Part shown: piece after piece, positions 44,546-58,019 of the stretch
Layout: each line of letters starts with the position of its first letter
How positions within the stretch are numbered: position 1 is the stretch's first letter
NCBI GenBank assembly: GCA_935421135.1
Contig: OW285194.1
Location: 9,532,376-9,596,375, forward strand
Source of the DNA: Bugulina stolonifera
Taxonomy: Eukaryota > Bryozoa > Gymnolaemata > Cheilostomatida > Bugulidae
Direction: 5' to 3'
DNA length: 64,000 nucleotides
Notes under the pieces: generated by a model
What the model saw: the letters and a program-made list of their open reading frames with translations, nothing else
The model's database searches: none
Told to the model about the DNA's origin: nothing
Made by a program: the position numbers and the translations under genes

Positions 44546-44651
44546 TGTTAAAAGTAAAGTTTACAAAGTTTCGGTTAGAAGGAGTGTATTATTGAAGTCC
44601 TCACTGTATGGTTATCAGTGAAGTTGTGTTGTGTGCTGTATCTACATGCAG

Positions 44652-44659
44652 TTTATATA
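44652..44659 (-). promoter_or_regulatory. TATA box, peroxidase B
   Basis: TATATAAA on the minus strand, 107 bases upstream of the ATG and aligned with the boxes of A and C. Confidence 0.6.
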
Positions 44660-47600
44660 TGCTCTCCTTTGAGGAAATGTTACTGCAATAATGATGGAGC
44701 AGTTTCTAAATCCATCTAATTGGTCTGTCCGAAAACAAGTTCTTTGTTTCCCCAGATGTAAAGCAGTAGTAGTAGATAGCCCACCATAGAAATATCCGAA
44801 AACATATTGACAGATCCTTGAGGCAAAGGTATTTTACATGTAGCAATGATAATAATGTCGCACCTATGGCGTGTAGGAAACAGCAAGTGCTAACTGTTAT
44901 ATAACACTGTTTTAACACACCGGCATCAATAATGAGTATACTGCTAGCTGTTGTAGGCTTGCATGTAACTGTAACACATGGCTACAAATAGTGAATCTGC
45001 CTACACTAAGACCCCCATAATATATGTATGCCGGACATCACATTATTGAATATTATAGAATACCAAGATACACAATATGAACATAAAAAATATTTGATTG
45101 CTACTGCTAATCGAAAAATTACAGAAATTTAAGCAATCAAAAGCAATGATAGAATTGACCAACATTTAGAAATTTATAGTGACCTTGTGACCTTGTTTAT
45201 GTTTAGAGTTTTTATTTTACTGGCCAGCACCTAGGAACAATATTTTCATCCTGGAAAAGTTCATTATTATAAATATTATTATAATAAAAGTTTTCTGCAT
45301 TTAATAGTTAAACTACACTGTAGGTAATGGTTAGATTTGCTGTTGGATAAAATAAGACAGCTTCTCCTAATTCAGTTTTGATGAATAACAAAGACTATCT
45401 AGAATTTCTACATTTCTGAACCTGATTTTAGCCTTACCAGCTTTATTTCCTTTATCAAACAATTTGTATCCACACTTTGCAGCATTTGACTGCAGTAAGA
45501 GAAAAAGGCTGCATAGTAAAACTATTTATTTGTGGACATACACTATGAATAGTTTTTGCTGAAACTGGTCATTCAAAATTTAACTAAGGTGTAATGATGA
45601 CATCTGATTTGTCTTAGGTGCTGGTGTAATATTTCAATTCAAAACAATATTTCTGCATTATAGAAGTCTGAGACTTTGCGAGGTACTGTGCATATATATA
45701 TGTATATACGTATTTTATTATGAGCTAGCTGTCCTGAAGAATATCTTATACATGTAAAAATCCTGGTCAAAGTGCCGAAGTGACTACGTTTTGCACCACA
45801 TTTGCACACATCACCTAGGTCTCCATGCATTCCCACATACCACACCGCCAACAACAGATTTAAAAGAAATATGTTTTACTACCATAGCCTGAGAACCATC
45901 TACTTCTAAAATAGGAAGACATGTGGAACTCCTCTGTCCATTTATTACTATTACATGTATAACTGTAGCTATAAAATCCTTGCTAAAACTACATCCCTGT
46001 ATAACTGAGAATCTAAAATTAAAACAATAGGCTAGTCTACTACTAGACACAATATTTTGATATAACTTGCTTCCTCTTTGGAAATTATCCTCAAAATTGT
46101 CCAACAGAAAATGGGATAAAAACTGTGATGTGATTCGATGCGATTATCCTATTAGGAAATAACCTCCATAATTCGTTTAGCTTGTTTCAGTTCTTTTAGT
46201 CTTAATAAACATGTTATATGCATGACAGTTGAGCAGAAGCAGATCTACTGCCAACAAGAGTAAAAGAAAAGAGGGATGACTCCAGTCAAAAACTGTCCCT
46301 CCCTACCTCTAACAGCAGTCCCTCTAAACGGACTCCGGATTAGGTAAGGAGTTGTGTCACCTTGTGTACAAATACACTATGACTATTGGTGTTCTGCAGA
46401 GTATAAACTATCTATTTATATTAACGAGATATTAATACAGGATCGTAAATATAACAATTTAGGTTTAAATTGACGGCTATCCAGAATACCGGCTATCCAA
46501 AATACCGGTAGACAGATGGCAGGAAAGTGAATCGCGGAACGTCGTGACCGCCGAATCAAACTGGGCGTACTTGGTGGAACTGGGTATGGTCATTGAGTGA
46601 TCCCTCTTTCTTTTTACCCTTTTTGCTACTTTTGCTCAGTTTTCGTGGTTTTTGGAGAAAAAACTGAATCGCTGGTTTAATCTTCTGTGCTGGGAGTTGT
46701 GACATTCTACTTTTAACTATTTCCGTTTTTATTCAGTTTTTCAAACGCAACAAAGCAAAAAGTCAAATTGAGAGGTAAATCAAAGCTAGCCAGCACTATT
46801 CTTTTGGTGTTATAGTGTTATTTTGGTAAAATTTGTGATATTCGTTGACGTTGTGACGTTTGTCGAAAAATTGTTGTGACATTTGTCGGTGTTGGGGCAG
46901 TTCTGATGTCTGTCGTCACTACAGGGACTACTAACATTGACTTATTAAATATTGTATTGGATATTACATAGCCTATACTGCCTGTTACTACATTGGTATA
47001 CTATGTATGCATTATGGTATCTCATATTTTTGTTTTTCAACATATTTGCACAGAAGTTTTTTATCTAATGGTATGGTATGGTATTTTGTAAGATCTAGTG
47101 TTATTATCGTGTTTTTCATTCTGCCAGAGGCACATATAATGTATTATCTAGGCATTATCTATCTATAATGTATTATCATAGGCACATGGCAATTCACATA
47201 ATCTTTTTTACCTTATAGCTTGTACGAGGAGTAGGGATGTGTATTGTAATACTTGTCCAAGCTGTATAAGTTGTGTCAGGATATGTCTCATGGTGATGTT
47301 TATCTAATACTGCTAGTAATCTCTGCTAATGTATTGCTAATGATCTTTGTTTTCCTGTCTGGCCAGTTATGCCTGGTCATGTTTACATCATTTGGTAGGT
47401 TTTAACCAGCGTCCATCCAGCACCATAATCTGGCTTACGATTTACATCTAGCTCAATGCTGGCGTTTATCTAACTGCTAGAATATGTTTGGTAATCTTTG
47501 GTTATGCCTGGTCATAGCTTGTGATTTAGTTCAGTGTCTTGTGACGAAAAGCGTCTGGAGTTTTAAATCTGAGTTTTTGCCGCTTTCTGACACAACAGCG

Positions 47601-47760
47601 TCCAATCAGAATCTCAGGATATTTTTAGAAGCCATACATGTACTACTACTATTATAAAACTAAAGCAGAAACTTAGATTAGTACCCAGTTTAGTATTGGA
47701 CTGTCATATGATAAGTACTTCTGTTACTAATCTATCTTGTTGGAAATATCAGTGATATAA
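44660..47760. other. Spacer upstream of copy B, no gene recognised
   Basis: The parts 44660-45215 and 46925-47460 match the upstream flank of copy A. The intervening 1.7 kb is present only here, with no clear terminal repeats. Small ORFs at 45639-46104 lack family features. Confidence 0.45.
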
Positions 47761-47787
47761 TCAGCCCAACTCTGCACCTACATGCAC

Positions 47788-47940
47788 CGATTGACTTTTA
47801 ATTTTGACCAATCACAGAACAGTGTTTTAAACTTCAATCATTTACAAGAGATTAAAAAAAAATTTGCGCTCGACTTTGTCAAGCTCACCCAAAATCCAGC
47901 TTTCTGATTGGTTGAAAAACGATTTGCGCATTTGGAAATT
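47788..47940 (+). mobile_element. Relic of a Polinton-type TIR
   Basis: In the same order as the outer part of the Polinton TIR (about 14945-15045) this segment has a CCAATCACAGAA box, an AAATTTGCGCTCGACTTTG stretch, a CTCACCCAAAATCC stretch, CTGATTGGTTGAAAAA and ATTTGCGCA. A minus-strand translation also matches (KCANRFSTNQKAGFW against [15 protein letters not shown]). Similarity is partial, about three bases in four by eye, and no capsid or integrase gene is adjacent, so this is an old fragment or a related non-coding element. Confidence 0.65.
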
Positions 47941-48149
47941 CCAATTTCAAGAATGCTACGCTTCTCTATCACCATAGCATTGGTTTCATATTTTCTTCGA
48001 AGGAAAACTTTCCTCACCAGCACAATCAGATTCAACAGAATTCCATCATCTCATAAGCTTCATGTAGAATCAGTCCCTATCTAGCAGTATATCAGTTTGT
48101 AAAGCAGTACTTCTTACCACCATTGAAACAGTTAGTTAAAAACATGTAG

Positions 48150-48235
48150 AATATTTTTAGTGACAAATTTGAAACGTTCATATCAAGTTACCTTATAAAT
48201 TGTATATAGCTTTATTTGTGGCATGAATAGTTTAA
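48150..48235. mobile_element. Single arm of the foldback element family
   Basis: TTTTTAGTGACAAATTTGAAA followed by TTCATA...AAATTGTAT...GTGGCATGAATAGTTTAA matches the right arm of 13676-14188. The other arm is not found nearby. Confidence 0.6.
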
Positions 48236-48478
48236 ATATTGTATAACGGACAATTTTGTATAAAACAAAGAACATCTCCTTTTGAGGTGCATAAAAACCC
48301 AAAACATAATTGTTCTTCGAAAGAAAAATGATGAAAATTACCTTGAATACTAGGTTTTCTTTAGTTCACACAGTTTTCCTTAGTATCATCTTGCAGGCAA
48401 ATTTTGCCACTATTGTAATTTTAAAACACAGAATAAGTATGTTGATCTTGTCGACAAATCTGCATGTATAGGATTAGA

Positions 48479-48552
48479 AGGCCACGGCTGTTAACTAATT
48501 ATATCTATTTATAACGTTATAAATAGATATAATTAGTTAACAGCCGTGGCCT
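48479..48552. repeat. Perfect 74-bp palindrome
   Basis: From AGGCCACGGCTG to its mirror CAGCCGTGGCCT, centred on ATAACGTTAT, without a mismatch. The right half is the SINE head and its flank as in copies A and B; the left half is its inverted copy. Copy B has the same outer flank (GGATTAGAAG) without the inverted half. Confidence 0.95.
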
Positions 48553-48780
48553 AGTGGTTAGGGTTCTTGACTTCATGTGGGAGTCTCAAGTTCAATTCCC
48601 CTGAAAGCTCATTGGTGGTGTTAGGAGCATACAGCCTTATAATGCTTCTGTGCCACATAGTAACTTTACCATTGGTGAAGTGCCCCTTCCCTACCTTGAA
48701 CTCGAAAAAATGCAGATTTCTTTAGAGAATTGCTTTCTTTCCTGGGATTAATGTAGTGAAAAGTAAAGCTGGCAAGTTTT
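48537..48780 (+). mobile_element. tRNA-derived SINE, copy downstream of peroxidase C
   Basis: The cleanest of the three: box A TGGCCTAGTGGTTAGGG and box B-like AGTTCAATTCCCC, then the shared body to CTGGGATTAATG. Its first 16 bases form part of the palindrome. Confidence 0.75.
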
Positions 48781-49110
48781 ATTATAAATAGATATAATTG
48801 ACGATTTGTTAATAACTATATGCTATAATTATGATTGTGATCCAGAAATATATGGCAAGGTTAGTCAAAGTTGGCTTGCTTTTCCAAACTGATGTTACAA
48901 ATATAATAAATCAATCCAAGTACAGAATGATGCAGGTTTTCATTAGTTTATTAGTCATGATACACATACATGTACATTGCCTAAATATTAATAATTTAAT
49001 ATAGATTCATCAAACTTATTGCAGCATGGGATTAAATAGATTAGTGGAATAAATAAGTGTGTTAGCGGTTTTTGGTTGAGATTTCTTGGTAGCTTCTGAG
49101 CATCAACTGT

Positions 49111-52100
49111 TTACTCTCTCCATGGTGTGAAATCCATCTGGGGGATGTTGCTACAGTCCACAGTGGGGTTGCTGGAACAAACAATAACAACAATTATTAG
49201 ACCACAGAGCAGCTGAAGAATAGGAATTAGCACCCATTAGTCATGTCCCAAGTAGTATGTTGTCAACCTAAAATCTTCACGATCACCTTATAGCAGGAAT
49301 GGCAAGGCAAAGCCCAATGGATTTATTTACCCTCTATTATTTGACATAGTGTATCGTAATACCAACATTTCCTTAAACTAATCCTGTGAATGATTCAACA
49401 AAAGAATAGATCATAATAAATATGTATTAAAGGTGAATGGGTACGTGTGCACTGTACTGTGTACAGATGAACCATTCTAGGAAACTTGAGAGGGAGGGGG
49501 TATTTCAGTCTTGAATTGCTTCTTAAAGACAAAATATTTAATTACAAGCAGTAAAAGAGTTAACAAGTTACAATGTCACATGACTTGCTGTGGTTTCTAA
49601 ACGTTTCCAAAACATGTGGAGTTGCGATCTCAAAGACTCATGGATTCAGAGTACAAGTGATAGCACCCTATTAGGTGAAGATAGCCATAGGACCAGTGTT
49701 ATGCTCTACAGTGACATGTAGACCATGATCTATATCAGTCGTCTGCTTACCTCACTGACTCGGCCAGCAGCAATTGCTCTCTCACAATAGGGTTAGCGAC
49801 ATTAGCACAGTAGAGACCAGCCAATGACACTCTGCGTATTTCTGCCAGTTGCTCTACAATAATAAAAATAATAAATAAATAATAAAGAACCACCACCTAT
49901 ACTGACTAGGTAGATTTGATTATTCGCATGTAATTATCATGAGAATAATTATCTCTGCCCGATAATTCTTTAACAATATTTGAAATGGAACTGGTTTGTC
50001 TAATGCAGGTATAGAGTATTGGACATCAATATTGTACTCATCATATGTCCAGTATTGGATATAAACTGGCTATGAACTGCTCTATACTTCCATTACTCAC
50101 CATAGCCTCAGTGTAATTGACAGATATAAAGTAATGCTAATGGGGTAAAAGTTCTCAATTTAACTTTAGTTGCATATTGGCAACGAGTATGTCTAAATAT
50201 AGCTCACATGTAGTTGTGCTTGACACTGATTGGTTCGCCACAACAATGTGTGAAGCCTAAAGGTATCAGCTGCCCGGCAAAGATTAACGATTCTATTTTC
50301 GGTTTCTACTTGTAAAATTCTACTCAGTTCAAAGTTGCTTGACTTACTATTGGTGAATCTGGTTACTCTGTTGTTGGTCTCGTGCCAGAATCTGTCTCCA
50401 AACTTTACCCTCCTGAACTGCTCTCCAATGATGTTAGCGAATGTCTCTCCAACCACAGCACCAGGCAAGGGGATCTCAGATAAACCTAGTTGATGACATC
50501 ACAGACATATGACCTCGTCAGATGATATCAGTGTGATATATTAATACCACTAGCAACTATATTTGATACATAGTCTAATAATATGTGTACGAAGTTGCAA
50601 GCGTCGTCTTGCAGCTACACGCGAGTCATAAATGTGTGTTACACCTCAATTTATGCTACAACAAAATTGCCAAATATAATTATATACTATTTTCTAGTGC
50701 TGGGTGGCTATGATTTGTACTTGCATTTCAATTTTTTGTTGATTTTTCCAAAAAAACTGAATGAGGGTTGCAGCTAAGTCTGTATGGCAAGGATTACATC
50801 GAATGATACAGATTGAAAGAGGCATTCATGTGTACGTTACACCAACCATCATCGGAAGTGAGCACGCTGAAGGGATAGTTGTGATTTGAATTTAAAAACT
50901 GAAACGCATAGAACTCCTGCATTCCCTTTTTGGATCAAAAGAAAAAAAACTGAAAATCTGAATGATACCGAAACACAGCGTAGTACTACTCTTTATAGCA
51001 TCTAGACCATGTATGCAAATGCATATCATTCTTACTGCTATGGCATTTATAGTTTCGGTTTATCTCAACTCAGTAACTTAAGCTTTTTAAACCACTAATA
51101 ATTACACTTAATTGTAGAATGTAATTAATTTGAACAAACCTCCTGGAAAGATTTCAATGTCAGCCACTCTCGGATAGACTTTCTCCAAAGCGTCAGCATC
51201 AGCTTGAAAGTGTGTTTTATCTACCAGGGCTTTATAGTTTCTGAATCTGCTCAGTTTAAGTGATCTCCTGCAATCATGGAATGATACATCGAAATGCAAT
51301 AAGTTTGCATTGCACTGATTATAATTTTTTGCATGACTAGGGAAGAAAGCTTCTCATTTTGCTTGCACCATATGATGAGTATTTCACGTTTAAATAAGTG
51401 TGCTAAAGTTAAGTTATCAATTCGTTACACTACATTATATTATTGGATGCATTATTACAGCAAGGCCTGTTCTAATCAAAGTAATCCCTAGTAATACCTG
51501 CAAAAAATTTAGTAAATTCTTCAATTTATGCAAATCCCTGCCACACTTTTCTTACTTCACATAAATCTTTTCCCAGATGTTGTACATTATTTCCTTATTT
51601 TGATTAATGATTTTAATTCTAATGTATCTAAATGCATGCATTGAATTTACTTCACTAGCAGGCAATAAAAGAATGCTTACCTGATGGCATTATAACTGGC
51701 AACCCCATGGTCACGGCCCCTTTGGATGTTGAATGCTGCCAGGTCCATATCTTCACCAAACAGCCGGTCCCTGATCTGTTGACACAAAGTAAATGAACAT
51801 GATGTACATGTAATTTGTTAGCCGTAAGTATAATGGCAGCGCTCTTATGCAGCAGATCGCTGACTGCTCAACAAAGAATAAAAAGATTGGATGGTTAGGT
51901 CTACAGATTGCTGCCCATCCAACTCCAAGTACTATAAAATTAGTTTGGAGTCACCAGTATAATAAATATGTAAAATTAAGTTAAGGTTTGGGTTGGTAAT
52001 ACAGAGTATAGGCCTCTGTAACGAACAGTAGCCATAATAGACCATAGCCATGATTCCCATGTTTGTACACTTACAGTATGTGTGTCTGTTATTTAAAAAA

Positions 52101-55100
52101 TACACATTAGCAATTAAGTGGCCACAACTCCAATTCTTGTAGTACAATATTATACATACACTGTTGTACTACATTGTAATGTGCGCTCCATTGGAGAAAA
52201 AGCATGACTGTGATGGAGTGACACTATTATTATACATTTTTGTATTAGATTTTTACATGTACATCTCTGTTGTAATTTTAGTCAATTCATCATTATAGTG
52301 ACACCTACAGTAATAACCCTATTGTTTGCAAATTAATATTCGTGTCAAAACTATTAATTCAAACTTCTTATTTAATAATGAATTACTGTACTGGTACCTC
52401 AAAGGGTATTACAAAACTTTTATATTTTACATATTTTACGCTGGGGTTAACAAAGCATACCAGCAATATACGTGTATTTATAAATTATAAAATTGCATGT
52501 ACTGTATATTCTGACTCTTTGTAATTGTTATTTCCTATTAATTGTGTCTTGCTCTTGACTTAGACAATTTAATGCACATTCTTCAAATACGTTCTCGAAG
52601 AGTTGGCCTTTAAACACACAAACAGGATATTGAAATTGTCACACCATTCATATACAGTGTACATGTGCATGTACAGTATATACATTTATATTTATTAGTC
52701 AACTTACCCCCCTGGTTAGGAATCTATCTTTACCTTCCATGTTATCATTAGACAGACCTTGAAGTAATCTATCACTTCCTGAAAACCGAAGAGCACAATT
52801 AGTATGATGATGCATTTCCATAAAGAAAACGTAAAAGTTTTAATTTGAAAGAGCTGTAATGTAAAAAATATATTAATGTTTGCATTAACCAACAACACAT
52901 ATAATATGTTTTTCAAATATTAATTTAATATGGTCAGTGATTGATAACAACCCTGGCATCATGAGACATAAAAATATGATTTGCAAACTACCTGTTTCCA
53001 CCTTTCGAAATTCCTGGTTGGGAATTTCTGTTTTGATTGAATCCTATCTTATAGCACCAGACTTATTATGCAGTGCAGATTGTACTGTGACTTTCTTTTG
53101 CAATTAATAGGCGTATCATTAAAAGTAGACCAAGAAGGAAATGCTCTAGCTTACCGTAAGTTTGTGTTGTTTTAAAGGCTTCAAATACCTCTTCAATGTC
53201 CAGCTGACCTGGAGTAGTACCAAATGACTGACGAATCAGAGAATGACCAAATCGGAACGCCGCTGTGGAGAATTCAGTCCTAAAAATATAAGCAAGATGG
53301 CTAATATGAATGATGATAAGCTTAAGACCCGCATTGCAAGGATAGTGTGAAACTTGGATCCACAGTCTAGAGATATACAAAGTGTTACAATGTTTAGAGT
53401 GCAACAAAAGTCTATTATGATCAGAAGGCAATATTGTACATTGTATTACCAGTTGATTACAGAACGGTTGATTATGGAACTAACATTGCAATATTTCTAA
53501 CACTACTTTTTTATGCTGACGGAAGCAGCTCAAAATTCCAATTCTTTGAAATTGATGTTTTTGTGCTGCATTAATTGTAACTTATTATCAGCCTAATGAT
53601 TGTATGGTGAATGAGTAGTTGTCTACTCACACAATAGAAGCATCGACTCTTGGTCTATATTTAGTGAACCTTCCGGTATCAAGCAAGGTCAGATCATATT
53701 TCTTCATGATTTCTGGTCCAACAACTTCTGGTAGAAACTCTCCATACGTAATTCTCTGTAGCATCGCTCCGACAATCTTCCTGGTGGTCTACGTTTGAAA
53801 ATTGAATGACCATTGATAATTGAGGAAATTATGTAAAGTAATGTGTATGAAAAGAATAAAATAATCCTATAATGTGTATTTGAAAGTTGTTTTCTCCCCA
53901 TTATCCTGAAAAAATAAACCATCTATTTGGGAGTTATTTTCTCTATGTCAGGGAAGGAAAACTCTTAGTAACGCAATAGCGATTAATCGGCGTACACGCA
54001 GATTGACAAAAAACATCTTCTGCAACGAATAAAATTACGTTGTATTCAATAAGTCGCAACTATTGCGCTAACAACTAAGAAGAAGAATCACTAACATGCC
54101 ATGTGCATGCAACTCCAATAAATGCATGAGAAGTTGTCTACATACATGTACATGTAGCTGTAGTAACAAACTTGATACTTCACACAAAAAATGCTAAAAG
54201 CTTGACTGAATAGCCTGTGATCCAACTGCTTACCTGGTACAGCTTCTCATCGTCCCAATTGCTGTTGAATCCTTTAAGAATTCTGGCAATTCTGTTGTGT
54301 TCACGTAGCAATAGGGTATGTAGACTTGTTAGGGCAGCTGTAATAATGGAAAAATAAATCTGTACAGGTATATACATGTATATTATTTTCTTAATATATG
54401 TATATGTAATTTACTGATATATGGTTGTAATGTGGTTGATTGTTCAATGTGTTTCAGCCAATTAAAAATAAATTTGGAGTTTTCCACTCATGGGAGATAA
54501 ATAATACCATTGTATATGCTCACCTTGTTCGCTGTTTCTGACATCTCCAGCAGCGAATCTGCACTCTTCAACTGGTGAACCACAATCGCTGGGATTGGTG
54601 GGGTCTAGTGGGAGTCTTTCCTCACCTCCTAGTCCAACCTACATAATTATGTACATTGCATGTACAAAAAGCTATAAAATGAACATGTTTCTATATTCGG
54701 TACCTCACATTTAGATTAACATATGTAGTGCAATTCAAGCATATGCTGTTACATTTTCTATATTTTTCAATGACAGATGGATATAATTTTAGAAAAATAA
54801 ATAGTTACTATTACTTATAATTTTCTGAGAAAAAATTTGGCTTACGGAAGGTGATGTGCATGTAATACTTCAATGTTATACGGTTAGATATGATTGTATA
54901 ACGACACTTACACTTGATTTGAGGAGACCATCAGTGAACTGCCGAAGGGAATTTGCTCTGATATTAGTGCTGCCGTATATTTGAGAGCCGTCAATGTATG
55001 CTGTTAGGTCATTAAGCTGGAATCGAACTGTGCAAAGAAAATTGTACATTTGCACGGTTATAATCACAATGCAAGCAATAGTAGCCATATACAAAGTGAT

Positions 55101-57448
55101 GGTAATTTAAAAAACCTAATCCTAGTATTCAAGTACATATAGCTTAGCATTGTTTGTGTGAAATTCGTTCACAAAATATGTTGCATGCTTCCACTTTAAG
55201 GCTTTGTGTAGTAGGACTTAAGTTTACATTAACCAAAGATTATCTGTGTCAAGGTCATTCGGGTCATATTTTATTACAAGACTTACTTCTTCGTCGGCCA
55301 GGAAGTGCAGGGACCGGAGATGAACGAAGGAATGGAATGCAGGTCTTTGTGAATGCTGGGTCACCTTCATCGATCAGCAGGGCAAAGCATTCTTTGAGAT
55401 CATCAACCCAGAGTGAGCGATCAACTTTACAACACTGCTCTCTAATATAAAATAAAGTGGTCTACATGTGTATTCTCTAATTAATGCAACAAACAAGAAC
55501 AATTTATGGAAAAGTAATTTGCGACACCTTCACCACATACATCTGTACTTACTTTGGACTTTCAACTCCGCCTTCGCCGAAAGCTTCTGGGCTGAGAGTC
55601 AAGTCATGATCGGTGAACTGTCCAAAGTTCATCATCATGTGACTGTGAGTTTGACTGATGTTAGACGTAGTTCCATGTACTGCCAGAGACACAGTACGGG
55701 CTGCTGGTAGGTCTCCCTTGGATCGGAAGAAAGTAGCTCGAGGAGCGTTCACACCTGTAGAAGCGTGGTTACAGTAAAATCTCAAATATATTTTAAACAT
55801 GTATTACTGAAACACTTCTATCGGTAACTCTCATCCTGCTCAGTTGATTCATAGTAATACTATCATAAAAGTAAGATCAGTGCTGCTAAGTTGTTGAGGA
55901 TAATTTAAAATTATTATTCATAAATGTTATCTAGCAGATTTACAAACATCTCACTAAAAAGTAACCATCTTAAAGTATTCTTACGGTCTTCATAGCGTGC
56001 TCTGGCTAGGCGTCTCAGAGGGATTTTAGCGGCCCCTCTGTACGGGTTCTTTATGTTGTTACATGTTCCGTTTATACGTCTGAACTCAGAATCTCTGTCT
56101 GTTCCACATCTTTGGTTCAGTCTGTATGGATTGAGGAGTCCTGGAAATTAAAGCATGCTCATTCATTTATAAAATGATCAGAAAATATATGACGTACATT
56201 TGTGACAGGTAGCCAATGTGATGTTAGGATTTCCGGAAATTGATTGAAAATTAAATTTAATTTTTGGTCAATTCACCACCACACTAACTTGCATCCCGTT
56301 CTTTGGAATCATTAATTGCAGTGCACGAGCACATATATATGTAGTGTATGTGTAGATTTATGGATTGCTATAAAAATATTATTGATTGCAATTACTTATA
56401 ATTGACCAACTAGAAAACAATAAACTATTGGGGCAGATGGAATAACACAAATGGCAATATGATATGTTGAACAGATAACCTACTGTCTTGTCTGGAACCT
56501 TTGACTAGCTGAGCAGGTTCTGCACCCCCTGCTCCTGGAGCGGCTTCAGGTGCGCCAGGTGCAGCAGTAAAAGCAGTAGCAGTACCAACGATGTCAATTA
56601 CGTCCACTGTTGTTGTCTCCACCTCGGGCCCTGCAGCACCAGCCCGGCCAGCAGCCTGGCCAACAGTTGGAGGAGCAGTGGCACTGTTTAGAGCGCTAAG
56701 TCGGTCTTTTGTTTTGGTGTCTCTGGGAGTAATACATTGTATGAGATGATTAAACATTAATATCACAGTCATATAACAAAATTAATAGTATATTGTTACA
56801 ACCATAATTATACAGAGTACATGTACAAGTAGGTTATACAATGATGTACTTACAGAGTATTGCCTAGTTGAAGATAAAATATGCGAGCCAGGTTAGCCAA
56901 TGAGAATCTTGGATCATCTGGTTCATTTACCGAGTTGTGAATTCTGTGCCTGTCTTTTTTTAGTGTGGCCCTACAACAGCAAATGTAGGTAGAGTGACAT
57001 GTTATAAAAGCTCAATGAAAATAGCCGCAAATAAAAAGTTAAGATTAATTATAAAGTGTGCAATTGTAATAATGTACACTGTAACTTAATTTAATATCGA
57101 GATACTTTTGGTTAGTCGCAATAATTTGCATAGCAACAGTAATGTGCCTGTCTTTTTTTAGTATGGCCCTACAAAAGCAAATCTACATGTAGATAGAGTG
57201 ATATGTTACAAAAACTCAGTGAAAACTGCAGCTAATATAATATTACATGTAACTTCAATAACAACATGTGTAAAAAATTGTAATTAAATGCAACTTACAG
57301 TGTATTTAATATCAATATGCTTTTGGCTATGCACAATGATTTGTATACCAGCAGAAATGTCTATAATAACTTACCATGAACAGGAGACGAGCAAGGCAAG
57401 TACTACGCACTTAGCTAGCATGTTCGAGCACCTGCTAACACCAGTCAT
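49111..57448 (-). CDS. Secreted animal haem peroxidase, copy C (17 exons)
   Basis: Predicted 718-residue secreted peroxidase. Exons 5' to 3': 57375-57448, 56854-56970, 56484-56722, 55985-56140, 55553-55754, 55287-55441, 54912-55027, 54524-54638, 54234-54337, 53631-53788, 53155-53279, 52708-52778, 51681-51775, 51140-51267, 50348-50485, 49751-49853, 49111-49171. Phases are consistent and the frame open. Exon 3 is about 80 bases longer than in A or B and encodes an Ala/Pro/Gly-rich linker of about 79 residues. Exon 6 is one codon shorter because its acceptor shifted. Haem-contact motifs are kept. It is the most diverged copy and lacks the MITE shared by A and B. Confidence 0.9.
56945..57340. repeat. 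Partial tandem duplication in intron 1 of copy C
   Basis: A segment of about 200 bp starting TGTGCCTGTCTTTTTTTAGT is repeated from about 57145. It includes the first bases of exon 2 and its acceptor plus intron 1 sequence. The outer copy of exon 2 lacks the rest of the exon and should be non-coding. Confidence 0.7.
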
Positions 57449-57574
57449 TGTGATAGATAAAGTTTCGAAGCTTTTGGCTTGAAGAGGTGAATTCGATCCG
57501 CAAAGGTTTTATTATTAAGGCCCTCACTGTGTGGTTATCAGTGAAGTTGTGTTGTGTGCTGTATCTACATGCAG

Positions 57575-57582
57575 TTTATATA
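57575..57582 (-). promoter_or_regulatory. TATA box, peroxidase C
   Basis: TATATAAA on the minus strand, 127 bases upstream of the ATG, in the same conserved sequence as the boxes of A and B. Confidence 0.6.
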
Positions 57583-58019
57583 TGCTCTCCTTTGAGGAAG
57601 TGTTACGCCAATAATCTACTGATGTAACAGTTTCTAAATACATCTCGCTGGTCTGTCCAAAAACAAGTTCCTTGTTCCCCCAGATGTAAAGCAGTAGTGG
57701 TAGATAGGCCACCATAGAAATATCAGAAACACATTGACAGATAGCAGAGGCTAGAGTATTATAGCAATGATAATGATATCGTACCTATGGTGTGTTGGAA
57801 GCCACTTGTACCTGACTACCAGTGCTTATTTTGTAAGATCAGCTGAGGAGGATCCCTACAAAACAAGCACTGCTTACTACAATATAACGCCTGTACCAGT
57901 ACCCATTATGAGTATACTGCTAGCTGTTCTAGGCTTACATGACGCTGTAACACATGGTTATTTTGCTTCGCTGAGACCTCATATACATGTACGTTGTATA
58001 TCATGTTACCGATTATCCT

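Noticed and set aside
46246..46342. Possible host exon (acceptor-like GAGCAG, basic Ser/Pro-rich frame, donor-like GGTAAGG)
   Set aside because: The best frame hits a stop exactly at the donor and there is no partner exon or family match.
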